DNA of 64,000 nt, taken from assembly GCA_036417435.1 (NCBI GenBank), contig CM070904.1, positions 126,418,695-126,482,694 on the forward strand, in the 5' to 3' direction. The notes below the pieces were generated by a model. It ran no database searches. It saw only the letters and a program-made list of their open reading frames with translations, and was not told where the DNA came from. The DNA is from Inia geoffrensis (lineage: Eukaryota > Chordata > Mammalia > Artiodactyla > Iniidae). Every line of letters begins with the position of its first letter. Position 1 is the stretch's first letter. The position numbers and the translations under genes are program-made. Below are positions 1-11,884 of the stretch, one piece after another.

Positions 1-420
1 TACTCACCAGCCACATCAGCCTCCTTGTGCCCGTGGCAAGCTTGGTCCTCCCTCAGGGCCTTTGCACTTGCTCTTTCCGCCCCAGGAATGCCTGCTCCCA
101 GACTTCTCACTACTTGCTCCGTGTTAGGCCTCAGTACTCACGTTATTTCCCCAGAGAGGCCTTCCCTAGTCCCCAGTCCTCTCCTTGGCCGCACAGCAAT
201 TCTCATACAAGCAATGTGAGCTTGTATATTTACCTGTTTGTGTGCTTTTTGGCTGTCCCCCACTGAGGTCAGGGGCCACTTCTTACTCACCAAGTTTTCC
301 TGCACATGGTGAGTATTCTGTCCATTCCATTCATTTGTTCATTCATCCCTCCACTCGCTTATTTACCAAATGCTCTGTCTGTGCCAGGCACTGTTCTAGG
401 CTCCAGAGATCCAGAGAGGA
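1..420 (+). repeat. LINE-2 (L2) 3' region
   Basis: The stretch holds the L2 landmarks in order: 'cagggcctttgcacttgct' (from 54), 'agagaggccttcccta' (from 153) and the 'cactgaggtcaggggc' block (from 262). The later part resembles the tail that often follows ('attcattcattc...ccaggcactgttctagg'). It is an old mammal-wide fossil, cut by the window edge. Confidence 0.75.
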
Positions 421-2715
421 GCAGGAAAGCCAGAGCAGGACACCTCCTGGTGGTGGGATGGCATCCCACACCTCGTCTCTCCCACACTTGTGGTTTCTGC
501 CAGGCACCCGTGTTCTGGGAGGGCCTCGCCCTTCACAGGAGCTGGAGCCTGTGGAGTGTGGAGTGAGGATGAAGTGTGGAGGCCCCAGGCTGCCCGTGTC
601 CCCTTGAGCTGTCCCCTAACTGCTGAGTCAAGGCCAGACCAAGGCTTTGGTACCAGGGGCCCTCTGACCCTGTGTGCCCATCCCATGTGCCCTGCCAGGC
701 TGGGCTGCTGGCCCCTCGAGGCAAGACCAGATGTTCCTTGTCCTGCTGTCCAGGGCGGCTCGTCCTGAGGATGTTCCCCAGGCCCTAGAGGGGGCCTAGA
801 GGCGGTCCCCAAGTTAGGGGAAGGGGTCTAGGAAGACCACATAACAGACGACATATGGAGCTGGGGTCAGGTGTAACCCAGTTTGGAACTATAACCCCCA
901 AACCCCCCAGAAAGGAGCTTAGTTAGCCCTGTCCAGATACAGACATGCAGCCATGTTCGTATGGAGCAAGTAACTGAACTCTGTTGGGCCTCTATCTCAT
1001 CCTCTGCAGGAAGGGAATAATAGCATGAGGCATGTGCTATGGCCCAGAGCTGCCTTTCTGAGGGTCTCATGTCTATGCTGAGCTCCCGGGAAAGCTCCCC
1101 TTTCCCATCTGCACTGCCTCATACCTCAAAAGGTTTGGTCTGGAACAGCCCTTGTTGCCTTCAGCAGAACCCACTTTTCTCTAGTCCGGAGCTTAGTACA
1201 CAATTTATGACTACCTGGGACCCTCAGGGTCCAGGGTCACATTGATCTTACTCCTAACGTCCCCTCCAAGGGCAAAGACAGGGCGCCCAAGGAGCCCAAG
1301 TTGGAAGATTTGTGAGGAACAGGCGCCCTCTGGTGGGCATAGGGAACTGCATGCGGCTCCCCTGCGTTCTGCTCAGTCCAGGAAAGAGCCCTTCAGTGGC
1401 CCCTGGAACTAGGAAACGCAGCCACAGCAACTCCCAGCCCCCAGCAACATGATCTTCCTCCCTCTCTGCTGCTGGTACCTCAGTCAGACCTGAAAGTCAG
1501 TGCTCATTTCCCAAGCCTTCCCTCTGGGCAGCTGATGGCCCATCTCAGGGGTCTGGTCCTTCTTTTCCTGGAGGGGAGACCCCAGGCCTCCCCAGACAGA
1601 GCCAGAGCTGAGGCCAGGGTTGGCTCCTGTGGAGCCATGGACCTTCCCTGGGTTCTGGACCCCTGGGCTCCCTCTTGTTTAGTTCTGTTCAAAGGCTTCG
1701 TGTGCAGAACACCCGCCTTGGGCAGGCCCAGCTCTTGGCTGTCTCTGGGCCCTATGGTAGGCCGGCTCACAGTGGCTGCTGCCCTGAGTGCAGCCTTAGG
1801 GGCTTCAGCTGCTTGGAATTGGGGGTGGGGGTCGGGGCTTCCCAGCTGCACTCCCTGGAACTCTGAGCTGCCTGACAGTCTGCCCCAGACCTGAGTATCA
1901 GCATCTGGGGTCGCCTCTCCACAGCTCCACTGCTGGCCCAGGGGCCCAAAGCCCTCCTAGATCCAGTCCTACCAGGGCCCTGATGTCCAGCCTCCGCTGT
2001 GGCTTCCTGTGTCCCGGATGCAGGCCAGCCCTGCCTGCCTCAGGCCCCTGGCCACCCTGTGGTTCCCTCCTGGTGGAAGCTGCTTCAGGAGGATGAAAAG
2101 CCCGGTAACAGCTTTACTTGGGGCAGTCCAGTTCTGCAGTGTGGCTGCTTGTCCCTCCCAACCTCAAGCCTTTGAAGGCAAGGGCAGGGCTGTCCTCAGG
2201 TACCTCCTCTCCAGAGACCTCAGCCTGGGTCTGATCTGAGCTCAGAGAGGTGATGAAAGCTCAAATTACGAAATGCGGCTGAAACATTCTAAGGCTGCCT
2301 GGGACATTGACCTTATATACTGGGTGAATGATGTGTGCATTATTTATGGGGAGGGCCTAGCAGCCAGTGGCTGGTGTGGATTCCATGAAGTCCCGGGCAT
2401 AGCCAAGAACCCAGCTTGGAAGGGTGTATGCCCTCATGAGCTCTCCATCAAGCCTGCCGCCCATGGCAACAAGAAGTGCCAGGTGGTCATTTGAGACGAG
2501 CTCATTTCACAGGCACCCATGCTGGGGCCCAGCTGTGAGGCTCTTGGCAGGGAGCAGATCCCTTGCAGGAAGCAGATGCTGGTGAGAATTCCAGAAGGTA
2601 CTGGGGACATATGTTGTTTTTGCCACAAGCAGCCTTCACTCTTCTCTTGGCAATAATTTCCTGAAACTGTCCAGTTTGCCTCCTGGAGAATTTCCTCTCC
2701 CCCAATCATAATCAT
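421..2715. other. Intergenic, moderately GC-rich, no gene recognised
   Basis: Open frames here are short, overlap on both strands and show no family resemblance. A weak MIR-like stretch (960-1030) has the 'ctgaactctgttgggcctc...tctcatcctctgcaggaaggg' pattern. The GC-rich character (1250-2200) is not CpG-rich enough to call an island. Confidence 0.5.
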
Positions 2716-2719
2716 GCCC

Positions 2720-3140
2720 CACAGGCAGGATGTGACTCAGTCCTGGCCAATCAGTACCTGAAGCCTTCCCACCCCCCACCCCCCCATGCCTACTGATTGG
2801 CTCAGAGCTGGCACACGACCCAAGTTGATCCAATCAGAGTGAGCCCTGAGATCTTTGATTGAGTTGCTGGGAAGGGAACAAACTCGGGCCTGAGCCTTGA
2901 ACTTAGGCAGCTGAGTGAGAAGCTGAGGCTGCAGCCCACACAGATAGGAGCAGAATTGAGCCAAGAGGAAGAGGAACCCTAAGTTCTGATGACATTGCTT
3001 GAGCCCGAGTCCAGCAATGGCTGAAGCTAGAACAATCTCTGGACTTTTTAATTATACAAGTCAGTAAGTTTCTTCCCAGCTTGAGCTGGTTCAGGGTGGC
3101 TTTTCTGTGGTCTCTGAGTCATACTAGGAAACAGGAGAAT
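2720..3140 (+). repeat. LTR/MER-type interspersed repeat, family unresolved
   Basis: Contains 'ctggccaatcag', 'ccaatcagagtgagccc', 'gttctgatgacattgcttgagccc' and a 'tctggac...taagtttcttcccagcttgagctggtt' end, a pattern common to an old mammalian LTR/MER repeat. I cannot name the family with certainty. Related text appears at 12830-13190 and 19610-19930. Confidence 0.5.
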
Positions 3141-4510
3141 ACAGGGCTCCAGGTTCCAGTCTCCAAGGCCAAACAGGCCTCCATGAACAAAGACAGCTTG
3201 AAGAGGGAGGAACACATATGTGTGGGGGATCGCTTCCCTGGTGTGGTTTCCAGGTTGAGAGGGAAGAGGGAGGTGAATCAGCCTCAGAAGGAGCTGTGAT
3301 GCTAGCTGTCCATCTCTCAGCAGGACTGCAGAGTACTGCCCCACTCCTTCCCAGCCAGGGGGGAAGGGAGCGTCCAGGGTCATCTGAGCTGCCCCTCTTG
3401 CATCACCAGCCTGAAGCGCCCCCTTCCCTCATCTCTAACCCCAGTACTCTCTGGTCCTCTGATCTCCCAGGGACTCATTGAACTTCCAGTGTTCCCAGCT
3501 GTGCCTCATAGCCAGACAGTCTCATTGAACTAAATGAATTGCTCTGGGAGGCTCCCGGATAAGAGGTGAGACCCGTCATCTTTATGCAGCCTGGTGCCTC
3601 CCAACTGTCTCTCTGCCCCAAGCTGTGCCTGAGAGGTGAGATCCCCTGTTTGGAGAAGTGCTGGGCTAAACCGTGTTAAAAAATGTCTTCTTTCCATGGA
3701 ACTTACTGGGTTTTTAATATACCAAGGAGTCACCAAGAATAAGGTTTAGCATGCAGCTCATCCCAAGTTTTTTCGACCTGGATTTTTTTCACAGAAAGCC
3801 TATTAACATATTGAAGGACAGTCATGTCTAGAAAAAAGCTGATCTTGCACAAGGACCATCACCAGGGCTCAGGGAATATTTGCTGAACTAAGCAGACTTT
3901 GGGAAAGGATTCTTGGGAAGCGGTTCCACAGCCTGGCTCTTAGAGGCCTGCGTGAGCCCCACGCAGGCTCCCTCGGCTGCAGGTCGTCAGGTGGTTGGAG
4001 GCCCTGTGCTCATGGCAGTGCCCTTTGTCAACACAGCCCAGGAGGTGACTGGTATCAGTAGGCTGAGGGACAGCAAAAGGTGGAAACTGATACAAACCTT
4101 TCTAGAAAGCATTGGACCTTACATATCAAGATTCACAAAATATTTACGTACTTTTCTGACACAAATTCAGCTTCAATGCCATTCTGTAACCTAGGAAAAC
4201 TTCTACCCCTCCTCACATAGTTATTCTCTGGGTCCTTTTTGCCAGTCTCCCTCCAATGTCCCAAGTCTGACTCTTGTGGTTTCCACTGGAGCCCGGGGCT
4301 GTGACCTGCCAGATAGCGATGCTGGGCAGTCACCTAGCCTTGAAGGGGCCGAGGAAGGGTGGGTTCCAGTCACAGGAGGAAGTGACAGTGGTTTCTACAA
4401 TTCTGACCCCTCTGTCAACATTGTCCCTGGTGAGCTGCTTTACTAGTCAGCCTCGCGGTGAGCACGTCTCCCCAGGAGAAGCTCATTCCTTTCCTTGGAG
4501 ACAGTGTGGT
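3141..4510. other. Intergenic, nothing recognised
   Basis: No coding frame with family resemblance and no clear interspersed repeat was seen. Confidence 0.4.
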
Positions 4511-4518
4511 CTGAATCC

Positions 4519-4730
4519 TTTTTTTTTTTTTTTTTCTTAGCGGTACGCGGGCCTCTCCCGTTGTGGCCTCTCCCGTTGCGGAGCACAGGCTCCGGACGCG
4601 CAGGCTCAGCGGCCGTGGCTCATGGGCCCAGCCGCTCCGCGGCATGTGGGATCTTCCCGGACTGGGGCACGAACCCATGTCCCCTGCATCCGCAGGCGGA
4701 CTGTCAACCACTGCGCCACCAGGGAAGCCC
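4519..4730 (-). mobile_element. CHR-type SINE (short form)
   Basis: A 212-bp SINE in reverse orientation: poly-T, then 'ggtacgcgggcctctcccgttgtggcc' and so on to 'ccaccagggaagccc'. It has a perfect 8-bp TSD 'ctgaatcc' at 4511-4518 and 4731-4738. The GC-rich, CpG-retaining body suggests a fairly young, cetacean-lineage insertion. Confidence 0.93.
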
Positions 4731-4866
4731 CTGAATCCGTTTTAAAGAAAGAATATTAACCGATCTTGGCACCAAATATGTCCCAGTGTTAGGTGGGTGA
4801 GCTTTCTGTTATTTTCCTTCTCTGCTCGGGGCGCCTGCCAAAATCACCAACAGTGACTTGACTTTT

Positions 4867-5427
4867 TTTTTTTGTCTGTCTTGTGTCTTCCTTGCTGCGC
4901 GCGGTCTTTCTCTAGTCGCGGCGAGCAGGGGCTACTCTTCGTTGTGGTGCGCAGGCTTCTCATTGTGGTGGCTTCTTTTTTTATTTCTTTTTTTTCTTTT
5001 GTGGTACGTGGGCCTCTCACTGTCGTGGCCTCTCCCGTTGTGGAGCATAGGCTCCGGACGTGCAGGCTCAATGGCCATGGCCCATGGGCCTAGCCGCTCC
5101 GTGGCATGTGGGGTCTTTCCGGACCGGGGCACGAACCCGTGTCTCCTGCATCCGCAGGTGGACTCTCAACCACTGTGCCACCAGGGGAGCCCATGCAGTG
5201 GCTTCTCTTGTTGCAGAGCACGGGCCTTAGAGTGATCGGGCTTCAGTAGCTGTGGCACGTGGGCTTTAGTAGTTGTGGCTCGTGGGCTCTAGAGAGTAGA
5301 CTCAGTAGTTGTGGCGCACGGGCTTAGTTGCTCTGCGGCATGTGGGATCTTCCTGGACCAGGGATCGAATCCATGTCCCCTACATTGGCAGGAGGATTCT
5401 TAACCACTGCGCAACCAGGGAAGTCCC
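4867..5427 (-). mobile_element. CHR-type SINE (long form), split by a second SINE
   Basis: A long-form SINE in reverse orientation, flanked by the perfect TSD 'ttgactttt' (4858-4866 and 5428-5436). Its body is interrupted at 4978-5192 by a short-form SINE, so the long copy is the older of the two. Confidence 0.9.
4978..5192 (-). mobile_element. CHR-type SINE (short form) nested in a SINE
   Basis: A reverse-orientation short-form SINE with an A/T-rich tail. It lies between two copies of 'gtggcttct' (4968-4976, 5198-5206), which are host SINE sequence duplicated on insertion. Confidence 0.9.
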
Positions 5428-5436
5428 TTGACTTTT

Positions 5437-6200
5437 GAATGGTAGTCTCTTGTTATGCAATGACATTTTTCAGTGGGCACTCCCAGTGGCTACTTGACTC
5501 CCTGGGAGGCGGAGGAGGTGTTTGTGGACAGAGGCAAGGTTTTCCTCTGCAAATGATTGTGTGCCTCCTTCAAAACGCCACCAAATCCACAACTGAGCCC
5601 CCAGATTCTCTGCCATAATGACATCATTTGAGCCTGGAAACGCTTGAGGACCACTACGGTCATAAAACCATTTCAATATCATAAAAGGTCTACTTTTAAG
5701 TAAATGTGAACCCTCCAAGAAAAACCTTAGCCTAATTCTACCAGATGCATTATAGATCGTTGCTGAATACAAGCCAATTAAAAGAGTAATAATCAGTAGA
5801 CAATCTGCCAGAAGAGATAATGTGGATTACAATTCTGGCCAAGGGTTGTGCCCCAAGTAACCAATACGTATGACCAACAATGTACCATGAAAGAAAACCA
5901 ATGACTATTATCAGCTTCTGTAATAACGCAAAACAGTGAGATGAAATTCCAGTTCTGTAAACAGGTAGACCAATCATGTACGGCTTGATTATACAGGGGT
6001 GTCCTGTGCACCATTCAGAGAGCGTACTGTGTAGCTCAAAATACACACTTTAGCCCAACACAAAAGTAATAATTATAATATATATGAAACATTCAAGTGA
6101 CAATAATCTTGCTTATCCTCTTGTAATTGAGAGGAGTTATTTGGGGGATGATTTGAATAAACCAAGTCACTTATGAAGTCTTTCTAAGAAATTTGAGTAA

Positions 6201-6205
<5 letters not shown>
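5437..6205. other. Intergenic, nothing recognised
   Basis: A/T-rich sequence without a named repeat. Minus-strand frames of 98 and 100 codons overlap here but resemble no known protein. A T tract of about 27 bases follows at 6206-6233. Confidence 0.4.
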
Positions 6206-6236
<31 letters not shown>

Positions 6237-6309
6237 GTGAATACATTTCCTTCAATAAGTGCAACAATTTAAAAGCATCCCATTCCATGGTGAGGAACTT
6301 CCATGGTGG

Positions 6310-6614
6310 GGGACTTCCCTGGTGGCACAGTGGTTAAGAATCTGCCTGCCAATGAAGGGGACATGGGTTTGATCCCTGGTCCGGGAAGATCCCACATGCT
6401 GTGGAGCAACTAAGCCCATGCACCACAACAACTGAAGCCTGTGTGCCTAGAGCCCGAGCTCCACAACAAGAGAAACCACCACAATGAGAAGCACGCGCCT
6501 CACAACGAAGAGTAGCCTCTGCTCTCAGCAACTAGAGAGAGCCCACGTGCAGCAACGAAGACCCGACACAGACAAAAATAAATAAATAAAATAATTAAAA
6601 AAAAAAACAAAAAA
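6310..6614 (+). mobile_element. CHR-type SINE (long form)
   Basis: Forward copy starting 'ggacttccctggtggcacagtgg', with the B-box-like 'gggtttgatccctgg', the long-form body and an 'aaataaataaaataatt' tail. It sits directly left of another SINE, and 'ttccatgg' words border both. Confidence 0.92.
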
Positions 6615-6623
6615 CATTCCATG

Positions 6624-6732
6624 GGGGACTTCCCTGGTGGTCCAGTGGTTAAGACTCTGCACTCCCAATGCAAGGGGCCTGGGTTCAATCCCTGGTTGGG
6701 AACTAAGATCCCGCATGCCACACAGGGTAGCC

Positions 6733-6765
<33 letters not shown>

Positions 6766-6770
6766 AAAAA
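6624..6770 (+). mobile_element. Short tRNA-derived SINE (about 110-bp class)
   Basis: Forward copy with head 'ggacttccctggtggtccagtgg', B box 'gggttcaatccctgg', a short body and a long A tail. The TSD is 'attccatgg' at 6615-6623 and 6773-6781. Confidence 0.9.
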
Positions 6771-6884
6771 GGATTCCATGGAACCAAAGGCTGTCTCAGA
6801 GTTCAGAGCTGGGTGGTCAATATGCATTTGATGCTACTGCTGCCAGTGATGTTTGTGTGCGTGCGGTTTCTTTTCTTTTTTAAA

Positions 6885-7048
6885 AAATTATTTATTTATT
6901 TATTTAATTCATTTGGATGTGCTGGGTCTTAGTTGCGGCATGCGTGATCTTCATTGCCGCATGCCGGATCTAGTTCCCTGACCAGGGATTGAACCCAGGC
7001 CCCCGAGGTTGGGAGCACAGAAAACCACTGGGAAACCAGGGAAGTCCC
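6885..7048 (-). mobile_element. tRNA-derived SINE, diverged
   Basis: Reverse copy: an A/T-rich tail 'aattatttatttatttattt', 'gctgggtcttagttgcggcatg', 'gaccagggattgaaccc' (B-box complement) and the end 'aaccagggaagtccc'. It is more diverged than its neighbours. Confidence 0.88.
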
Positions 7049-8379
7049 TGCATGTGTGCTTCTAACCCTCTGAAAGGCATAATTTTAAACTAAGGGCTTT
7101 ATCAGAGATCCCCGAATGCTCTCTGTTTATAGTAATCTTTGTGTCTCAGCAATTTTTTTCACGGTGCAACTAGGTCAAAACAAATAACTAACAATTCTAC
7201 TTAAGTAGTTAGGTCCAAACAACTTATTAAGTATTTATGTCCTAACTTAGTAGCTGTTGTATTATTTTGGAAAAAGAAAAGCCACATAGATTGAGAGAAA
7301 AAAATATTTTTATTTCATTTATCATCACAGTGACTTACTAATGGAGTGTGTGTGCCTGTTGGACACTGCACAGCTTCTCAAACCTGGAATCAGATTGGAC
7401 ACCACTCCCCTCATTTCCTGTTCACGTTGATTTTGAGCAGTGTACGACAGATGTCCCATATCACCGCATTTCCTTAAAAAACTAAAAGATCCTATGGCAC
7501 CCCTGTGAACTTGCTGCAGTGCCCTGGGGTGCCTCGGTGTATGGTTTGGGAAGCAAATATATTTACCAGATTTCTGCTTCTCACTCCACTGTATTGCATC
7601 CCTCAGTTTATTCAAAGCTATAGTTGAAGCTGCTCAGTTTCAGACCAAATAAAAGCACCAAAAAGAACTGCTAGGCCATTTAATGTTTTCACTTTGAGGA
7701 CCATTTTAACAGTGCATTTTGAATGCTGCAAAACAATTACCAGGTCACTAGCAAGAAATTCTAAAAATAAACTCGACAATACCCAGGAATTGGTGAGCAG
7801 ATGCACATCCTGGGGCTCTCTGGTTGTGATGTGAAGGATAAATCACAAGGGGAGGCCATGCCATCAGCTAGACTGGCCCCAGATGGATATAGGAACTGCG
7901 GCCGGGGTGGTAGGGATGGAGGACACTATAGGGGAGATAGTTATGAAGCAAGTGAATAGGCCTCCGTCTACTGGATTGCTGGGCAGCCGACCCTCCCCAC
8001 TAACCTCTAGGAAGTTCTCATCTTTCCCCCACACCTGGGCAGATGTTTCTATCCAGCCTTTCCATCCAGGCCTGAGGGGTAGAGGAAAGTGAGGACATCA
8101 GCACTGGGCCTCTTTGCCCTGCTTCCTCCTCTCCATCCTTTGCAGGGTGGAAGGGGAGGCTGTCACTCCTCCCATAAGGCAGGGCCTTCCCTGTCATACC
8201 CTGAGTCCTTTGTAGTATCAAGTGTGGCACATCTGGTTCTTACTTTGTTGATGATAGGTTAAGGGATTTAAAAAAACTTTTCCTTTGAGTAAATCCTGGC
8301 TTTCCAGACTGTTGACTTGCTGGGGACTCGTCAATCCTGTTTTGGGGTCAACAGCTGAATGCGGACTTCTTTCCATTTC
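7049..8379. other. Intergenic, nothing firmly recognised
   Basis: Short overlapping frames only. The stretch 7320-7620 may be an old repeat but I cannot place it. Confidence 0.4.
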
Positions 8380-8570
8380 TTCACCTCCTCATTTCAGACA
8401 TGCTGCCCTTGCACTGTCCTGTTTTCCTCAGAGCACTAATTACTATCTGAAATTATCTGCCTTCTGTCTCCTCTCATTAGAATCTAATGGTAGGGACTTC
8501 ACTCGTCCAACAAGTGTCTGGTACATAAAAAGTTCTCAATAAATATGCATGCAGTGAATGTATAATGCTT
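8380..8570 (+). repeat. LINE-2 3' end
   Basis: Typical L2 end: 'ctaattactatctgaaattatctg', 'ctcattagaatctaatggtagggactt', 'gtctggtacataaaaagttctcaataaatatg'. Old and diverged. Confidence 0.75.
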
Positions 8571-8586
8571 AAGGAATTTGCACAAG

Positions 8587-8714
8587 TGGGAATTCCCTGG
8601 TGGTCCAGTGGTTGGGACTCCGAGCTACCACTGTTGGGGGCATGGCTTTGATCCCTCATTGGGGAACTAAGACCCTGCATGCTGCGAGGTGCGGCTAAAA
8701 AAAAAAAAGAAGAA
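8587..8714 (+). mobile_element. Short tRNA-derived SINE
   Basis: Forward copy 'gggaattccctggtggtccagtgg' with a short body and A-rich tail. It has a perfect 13-bp TSD 'gaatttgcacaag' at 8574-8586 and 8715-8727. Confidence 0.93.
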
Positions 8715-9023
8715 GAATTTGCACAAGCATTTTCTCAATATATAATAGCTAAAAAAAAAATCCCAAATCCACCAACAAACATTTTAGGGACAAGGCAGCT
8801 GGAAGAAAATGAAGAGCCTGCAAAGGGGCAAGGAGCAGACACTCAGCAAAGGGGCTCCCAGAGTCCCAGCAGATAAAGCAAGAAGGACTGGACAGGGGCA
8901 GTGGCTCAGTGGAGTTCACTGATGCCTCGAAGGAGAGGAAGCCACAGGCCAGAGCCAGAAAGCCGTGGGTTGAGGAGTCAATGAGGGGTAAGGTGCAAAG
9001 AGCGGGTGCAAAGAGTGAGTGGA

Positions 9024-9310
9024 CATATATACACTAACAAACGTAAGGTAGGTAGCTAGTGGGAAGCAGCCGCATAGCACAGGGAGATCAGCTCGGTGCT
9101 TTGTGACCGCCTGGAGGGGTGGGATAGGGAGGGTGGGAGGGAGGGAGACGCAAGAGGGAAGAGATATGGGAACATATGTATATGTATAACTGATTCACTT
9201 TGTTATGAAGCAGAAACTAACACACCATTGTAAAGCAATTATACCCCAATAAAGATGTTAAAAAAATAAATAAATAAAATAAAATCAACCAGAAAAAAAA
9301 AAAAAAAAAA
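9024..9310 (+). mobile_element. L1 3' end, 5'-truncated
   Basis: The last ~285 bp of a cetartiodactyl-type L1 3' UTR ('gctagtgggaagcagccgcatagcacaggg' to 'gtaaagcaattataccccaataaagatg') with a poly-A tail. TSD 'gagtgagtgga' lies on both sides (9013-9023, 9311-9321). Little divergence suggests a recent insertion. Confidence 0.92.
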
Positions 9311-9321
9311 GAGTGAGTGGA

Positions 9322-11884
9322 GACAATTCCGAGAGGTTTGAATCTGTAGAGAAAGAGAAGGAGGGAGCGGGATATGAAGGCCATGCGGGATTGAAGGAAA
9401 GCCTTATTTATAAAAGCTTATTTTTTTTAGGGCAACTTGAACATATTTTGTAGGCTGAGAGTTGAAAGATCCAGAGAAGAGAGGGCTTTCCTGATTTTTC
9501 TCAACTGCATGTAATTTCTTCTTCCTTTAAATGCCCACCTTGTCCTTCTCTTACGGCAGGCACTTATAATTGCTCAACTAGGGACAAAGCTCAGGAAAGG
9601 CAGGCCTGTGCCTCACACGACATCTTCCTGATACACGTAACAGGCCTGTAAGTGTGGCCTGAATGTGGCTAGATCCTCTTCCGTAGACTGGGACCCCTCC
9701 ACCCCCTCATGCCCAACCAGGGCCAGACTCAGTGCTTCCCCATGTGCTCCATCACAGAAGTCACTCAGCACACTGGCCAGTAACACAGATGGGAAGATGG
9801 ACGAGACTGTTTACTCACATCACACAGGAAACCTTAAGCAAAACTCTCTAAATGGAAATCTATGTTTGACAGATCCTCTACGTTCTCCCAAGTCTTTCTC
9901 AAAGGTCATGCTGCCTGGGATTCTTCTGTCCTCTCCTCTGAAGACTCTAAAGTTCCTCTTGATTGCCCTGAGCAACTGAAAGCTTCCCCTCACTGGCACA
10001 CGGCAGAACTAGGACCACGCTTTGTTCCTTAAGCATGCTTGGAGATCTCAGTTTATCTTATGGCCACCGGTGTACACAGGTATGTCTCTAATATTCACTA
10101 AATGCCTCTACCCGTATTTCAAAATACGGTCCACAGAACACCTGTAGCAGAATCACGTGGGGTGCTTCCATAGGCAGAGCTCTGGGACCCACACATACTG
10201 AGTCAGAATCTCTGGGTGTGGGCAGGTGCCATAGATGTCTGAGAACCAGTGGCTGTACACTGTGCCAGGCCTGATCTATATGCTTCTCCTTCCAATAACA
10301 TTTTGTGGCCTTTAATATATCCACAAACCCTCCAGATTTTCAGGCATTTGGACCAGCACCCACCCTACAAGGGCTGACCTTAACCTACCTAGGGCCCTGG
10401 TCCCTGCAGCTCCCGTGTCCTCCCTCTCCTTTTGCCTGACTTCTTCCCTGGCCTGTACCACTTCCCTTCTCCTCCCACCATAGCATTCAGCCATCCTCCC
10501 CATCAGCTCAAATCCCACCCGTGCTTGGAACCCCTTGATCAGTATTGTGCCTGAAGCACACCCTTCTTCTGTCTTGCTTGTTTCATGATAAAATGAGCAA
10601 TTTTGCCTGAGCACATGTAACTGGAGAGATGGCAAGCTTCTAAGAATGACTGGACTACGATTCTCTTTGTTCTTCTGAGAGCGGCTAGCAAAGAAGTGTG
10701 TCCCTGACTGTTGGCTGGGTGAGTGAGTGGAGAAAGGCAGTGAAGGAGGTCTAAGCGGGTGCAGAAGCCTTCCCTGGGAAGTCCTTTCTCCATCAGAATG
10801 TGTCCAGGCCCCTGACAGCCTTCCCTGATGGGACTCTGGGGAGAAGATATAGTCCAGGAAAAGGGAAGGAGACAGGTTCACTCTGAGAAAAGACATGGCA
10901 GTTTTGGAACGCAAAAGAAAAGCTTGATTCACTTTTACCTTGTTTTTTTTTTTTTTTTTAAATCCAACCTTTGGTATTTAAAAATTAGCTTTTGAAGATA
11001 ACAGATCTAATGTGAAGAATGGAGTCATCACTGAAAGATGGCGATAAGTATACGAAAAATGTACTGCTTCCCCTCCCCACCCACATATGCAAACAGGCCC
11101 TTTGCGTTGGGAGAGGTGGAAGGAGATGGAAGATGGAAGGAGAGCAGGAATCTAGGAGCAGGGGCTACACCAAGGAGAGCCCACCTCTCGGTGTATTTTC
11201 CCTCCTCTGGCCTCAGACCTTACTACAGGAGGAACCAGAAAACTTTTAATTGTTGGTATTTTATAAAGGACAGTGAAGGCTACTGGTAGCTCAGAGGTAA
11301 GTTCCTGAAAGAGAGCCCTTTTTAGTTTTCTCTCTATTGTCAGACTTGGAAGCACTGCAGATATAACTACTTCTCTGCCACATGGGCTTCCTCTGACCAC
11401 CGGTTTTAAGGCCTCTCAGCATCCCACCCCATCCTGGATGCCTTCCCATTGTCCTCCGGTTGAGTTTAGGGAGATCTTTTCTTCATTTTGTAACTTCTAG
11501 TTTCTCATTTAGGAATAAGAGTCCTTACTCTACCAACTTAGAACTTCTAACCTTTCTGGAAAGTTCTTGAACAAATGCACATTATAAAAGAAGGGAAAAA
11601 GTTAAAAACAGTACAAACAAGCAGAGGGTGCATGTATGTTGTGGAAGAAAACCAGGACATATCGCATCTAAAAGACAAATGTCAAGGTCATGGGGTCTTG
11701 TTCAGGTATGTTGTACCTTCTTGGAAAGCAGCAACTGACGCACTCAGGAACCACCAGATCTATCAGTTGATCTCTGGAGTGAAATATAGCTGCGATCCTA
11801 CGGTCTGGTCTGTTAAATGTCTTTCTTCCCATCATGGAGCCAGGTTCACATTCCAAAAAAAGGAGAGATGAAAGCAATGCCATG
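9322..11884. other. Intergenic, including a MER5-like fragment
   Basis: A degenerate hAT (MER5-type) fragment lies at about 10112-10260 ('gtccacagaacacc...agcagaatcacgtgggg...gagtcagaatctctggg...gagaaccagtgg'). The rest is unassigned. A 206-codon open frame at 10312-10932 on the minus strand has no family resemblance I can see. Confidence 0.45.

Noticed and set aside
1250..2240. CpG island or promoter
   Set aside because: GC content is raised but CpG dinucleotides are sparse, and no first exon is seen.
4858..5235. Open frames of 60-125 codons repeated across the window, with CGIFPDRGTNP-like and PLHRQADSQPL-like words
   Set aside because: They are translations of the CHR SINE in various frames. 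Each copy shows the same words and none has gene context.
5750..6046. 98-codon minus-strand hydrophobic frame
   Set aside because: A/T-rich sequence with overlapping frames; no signal peptide pattern or family match strong enough to call.
6310..6600. tRNA gene suggested by a B-box-like motif
   Set aside because: The motif is part of the tRNA-derived SINE head; no cloverleaf with an anticodon stem was evident. The same applies to the other SINE copies.
11575..11871. 98-codon plus-strand frame next to the PDE6D 3' end
   Set aside because: No domain resemblance, no splice or promoter context; treated as chance.
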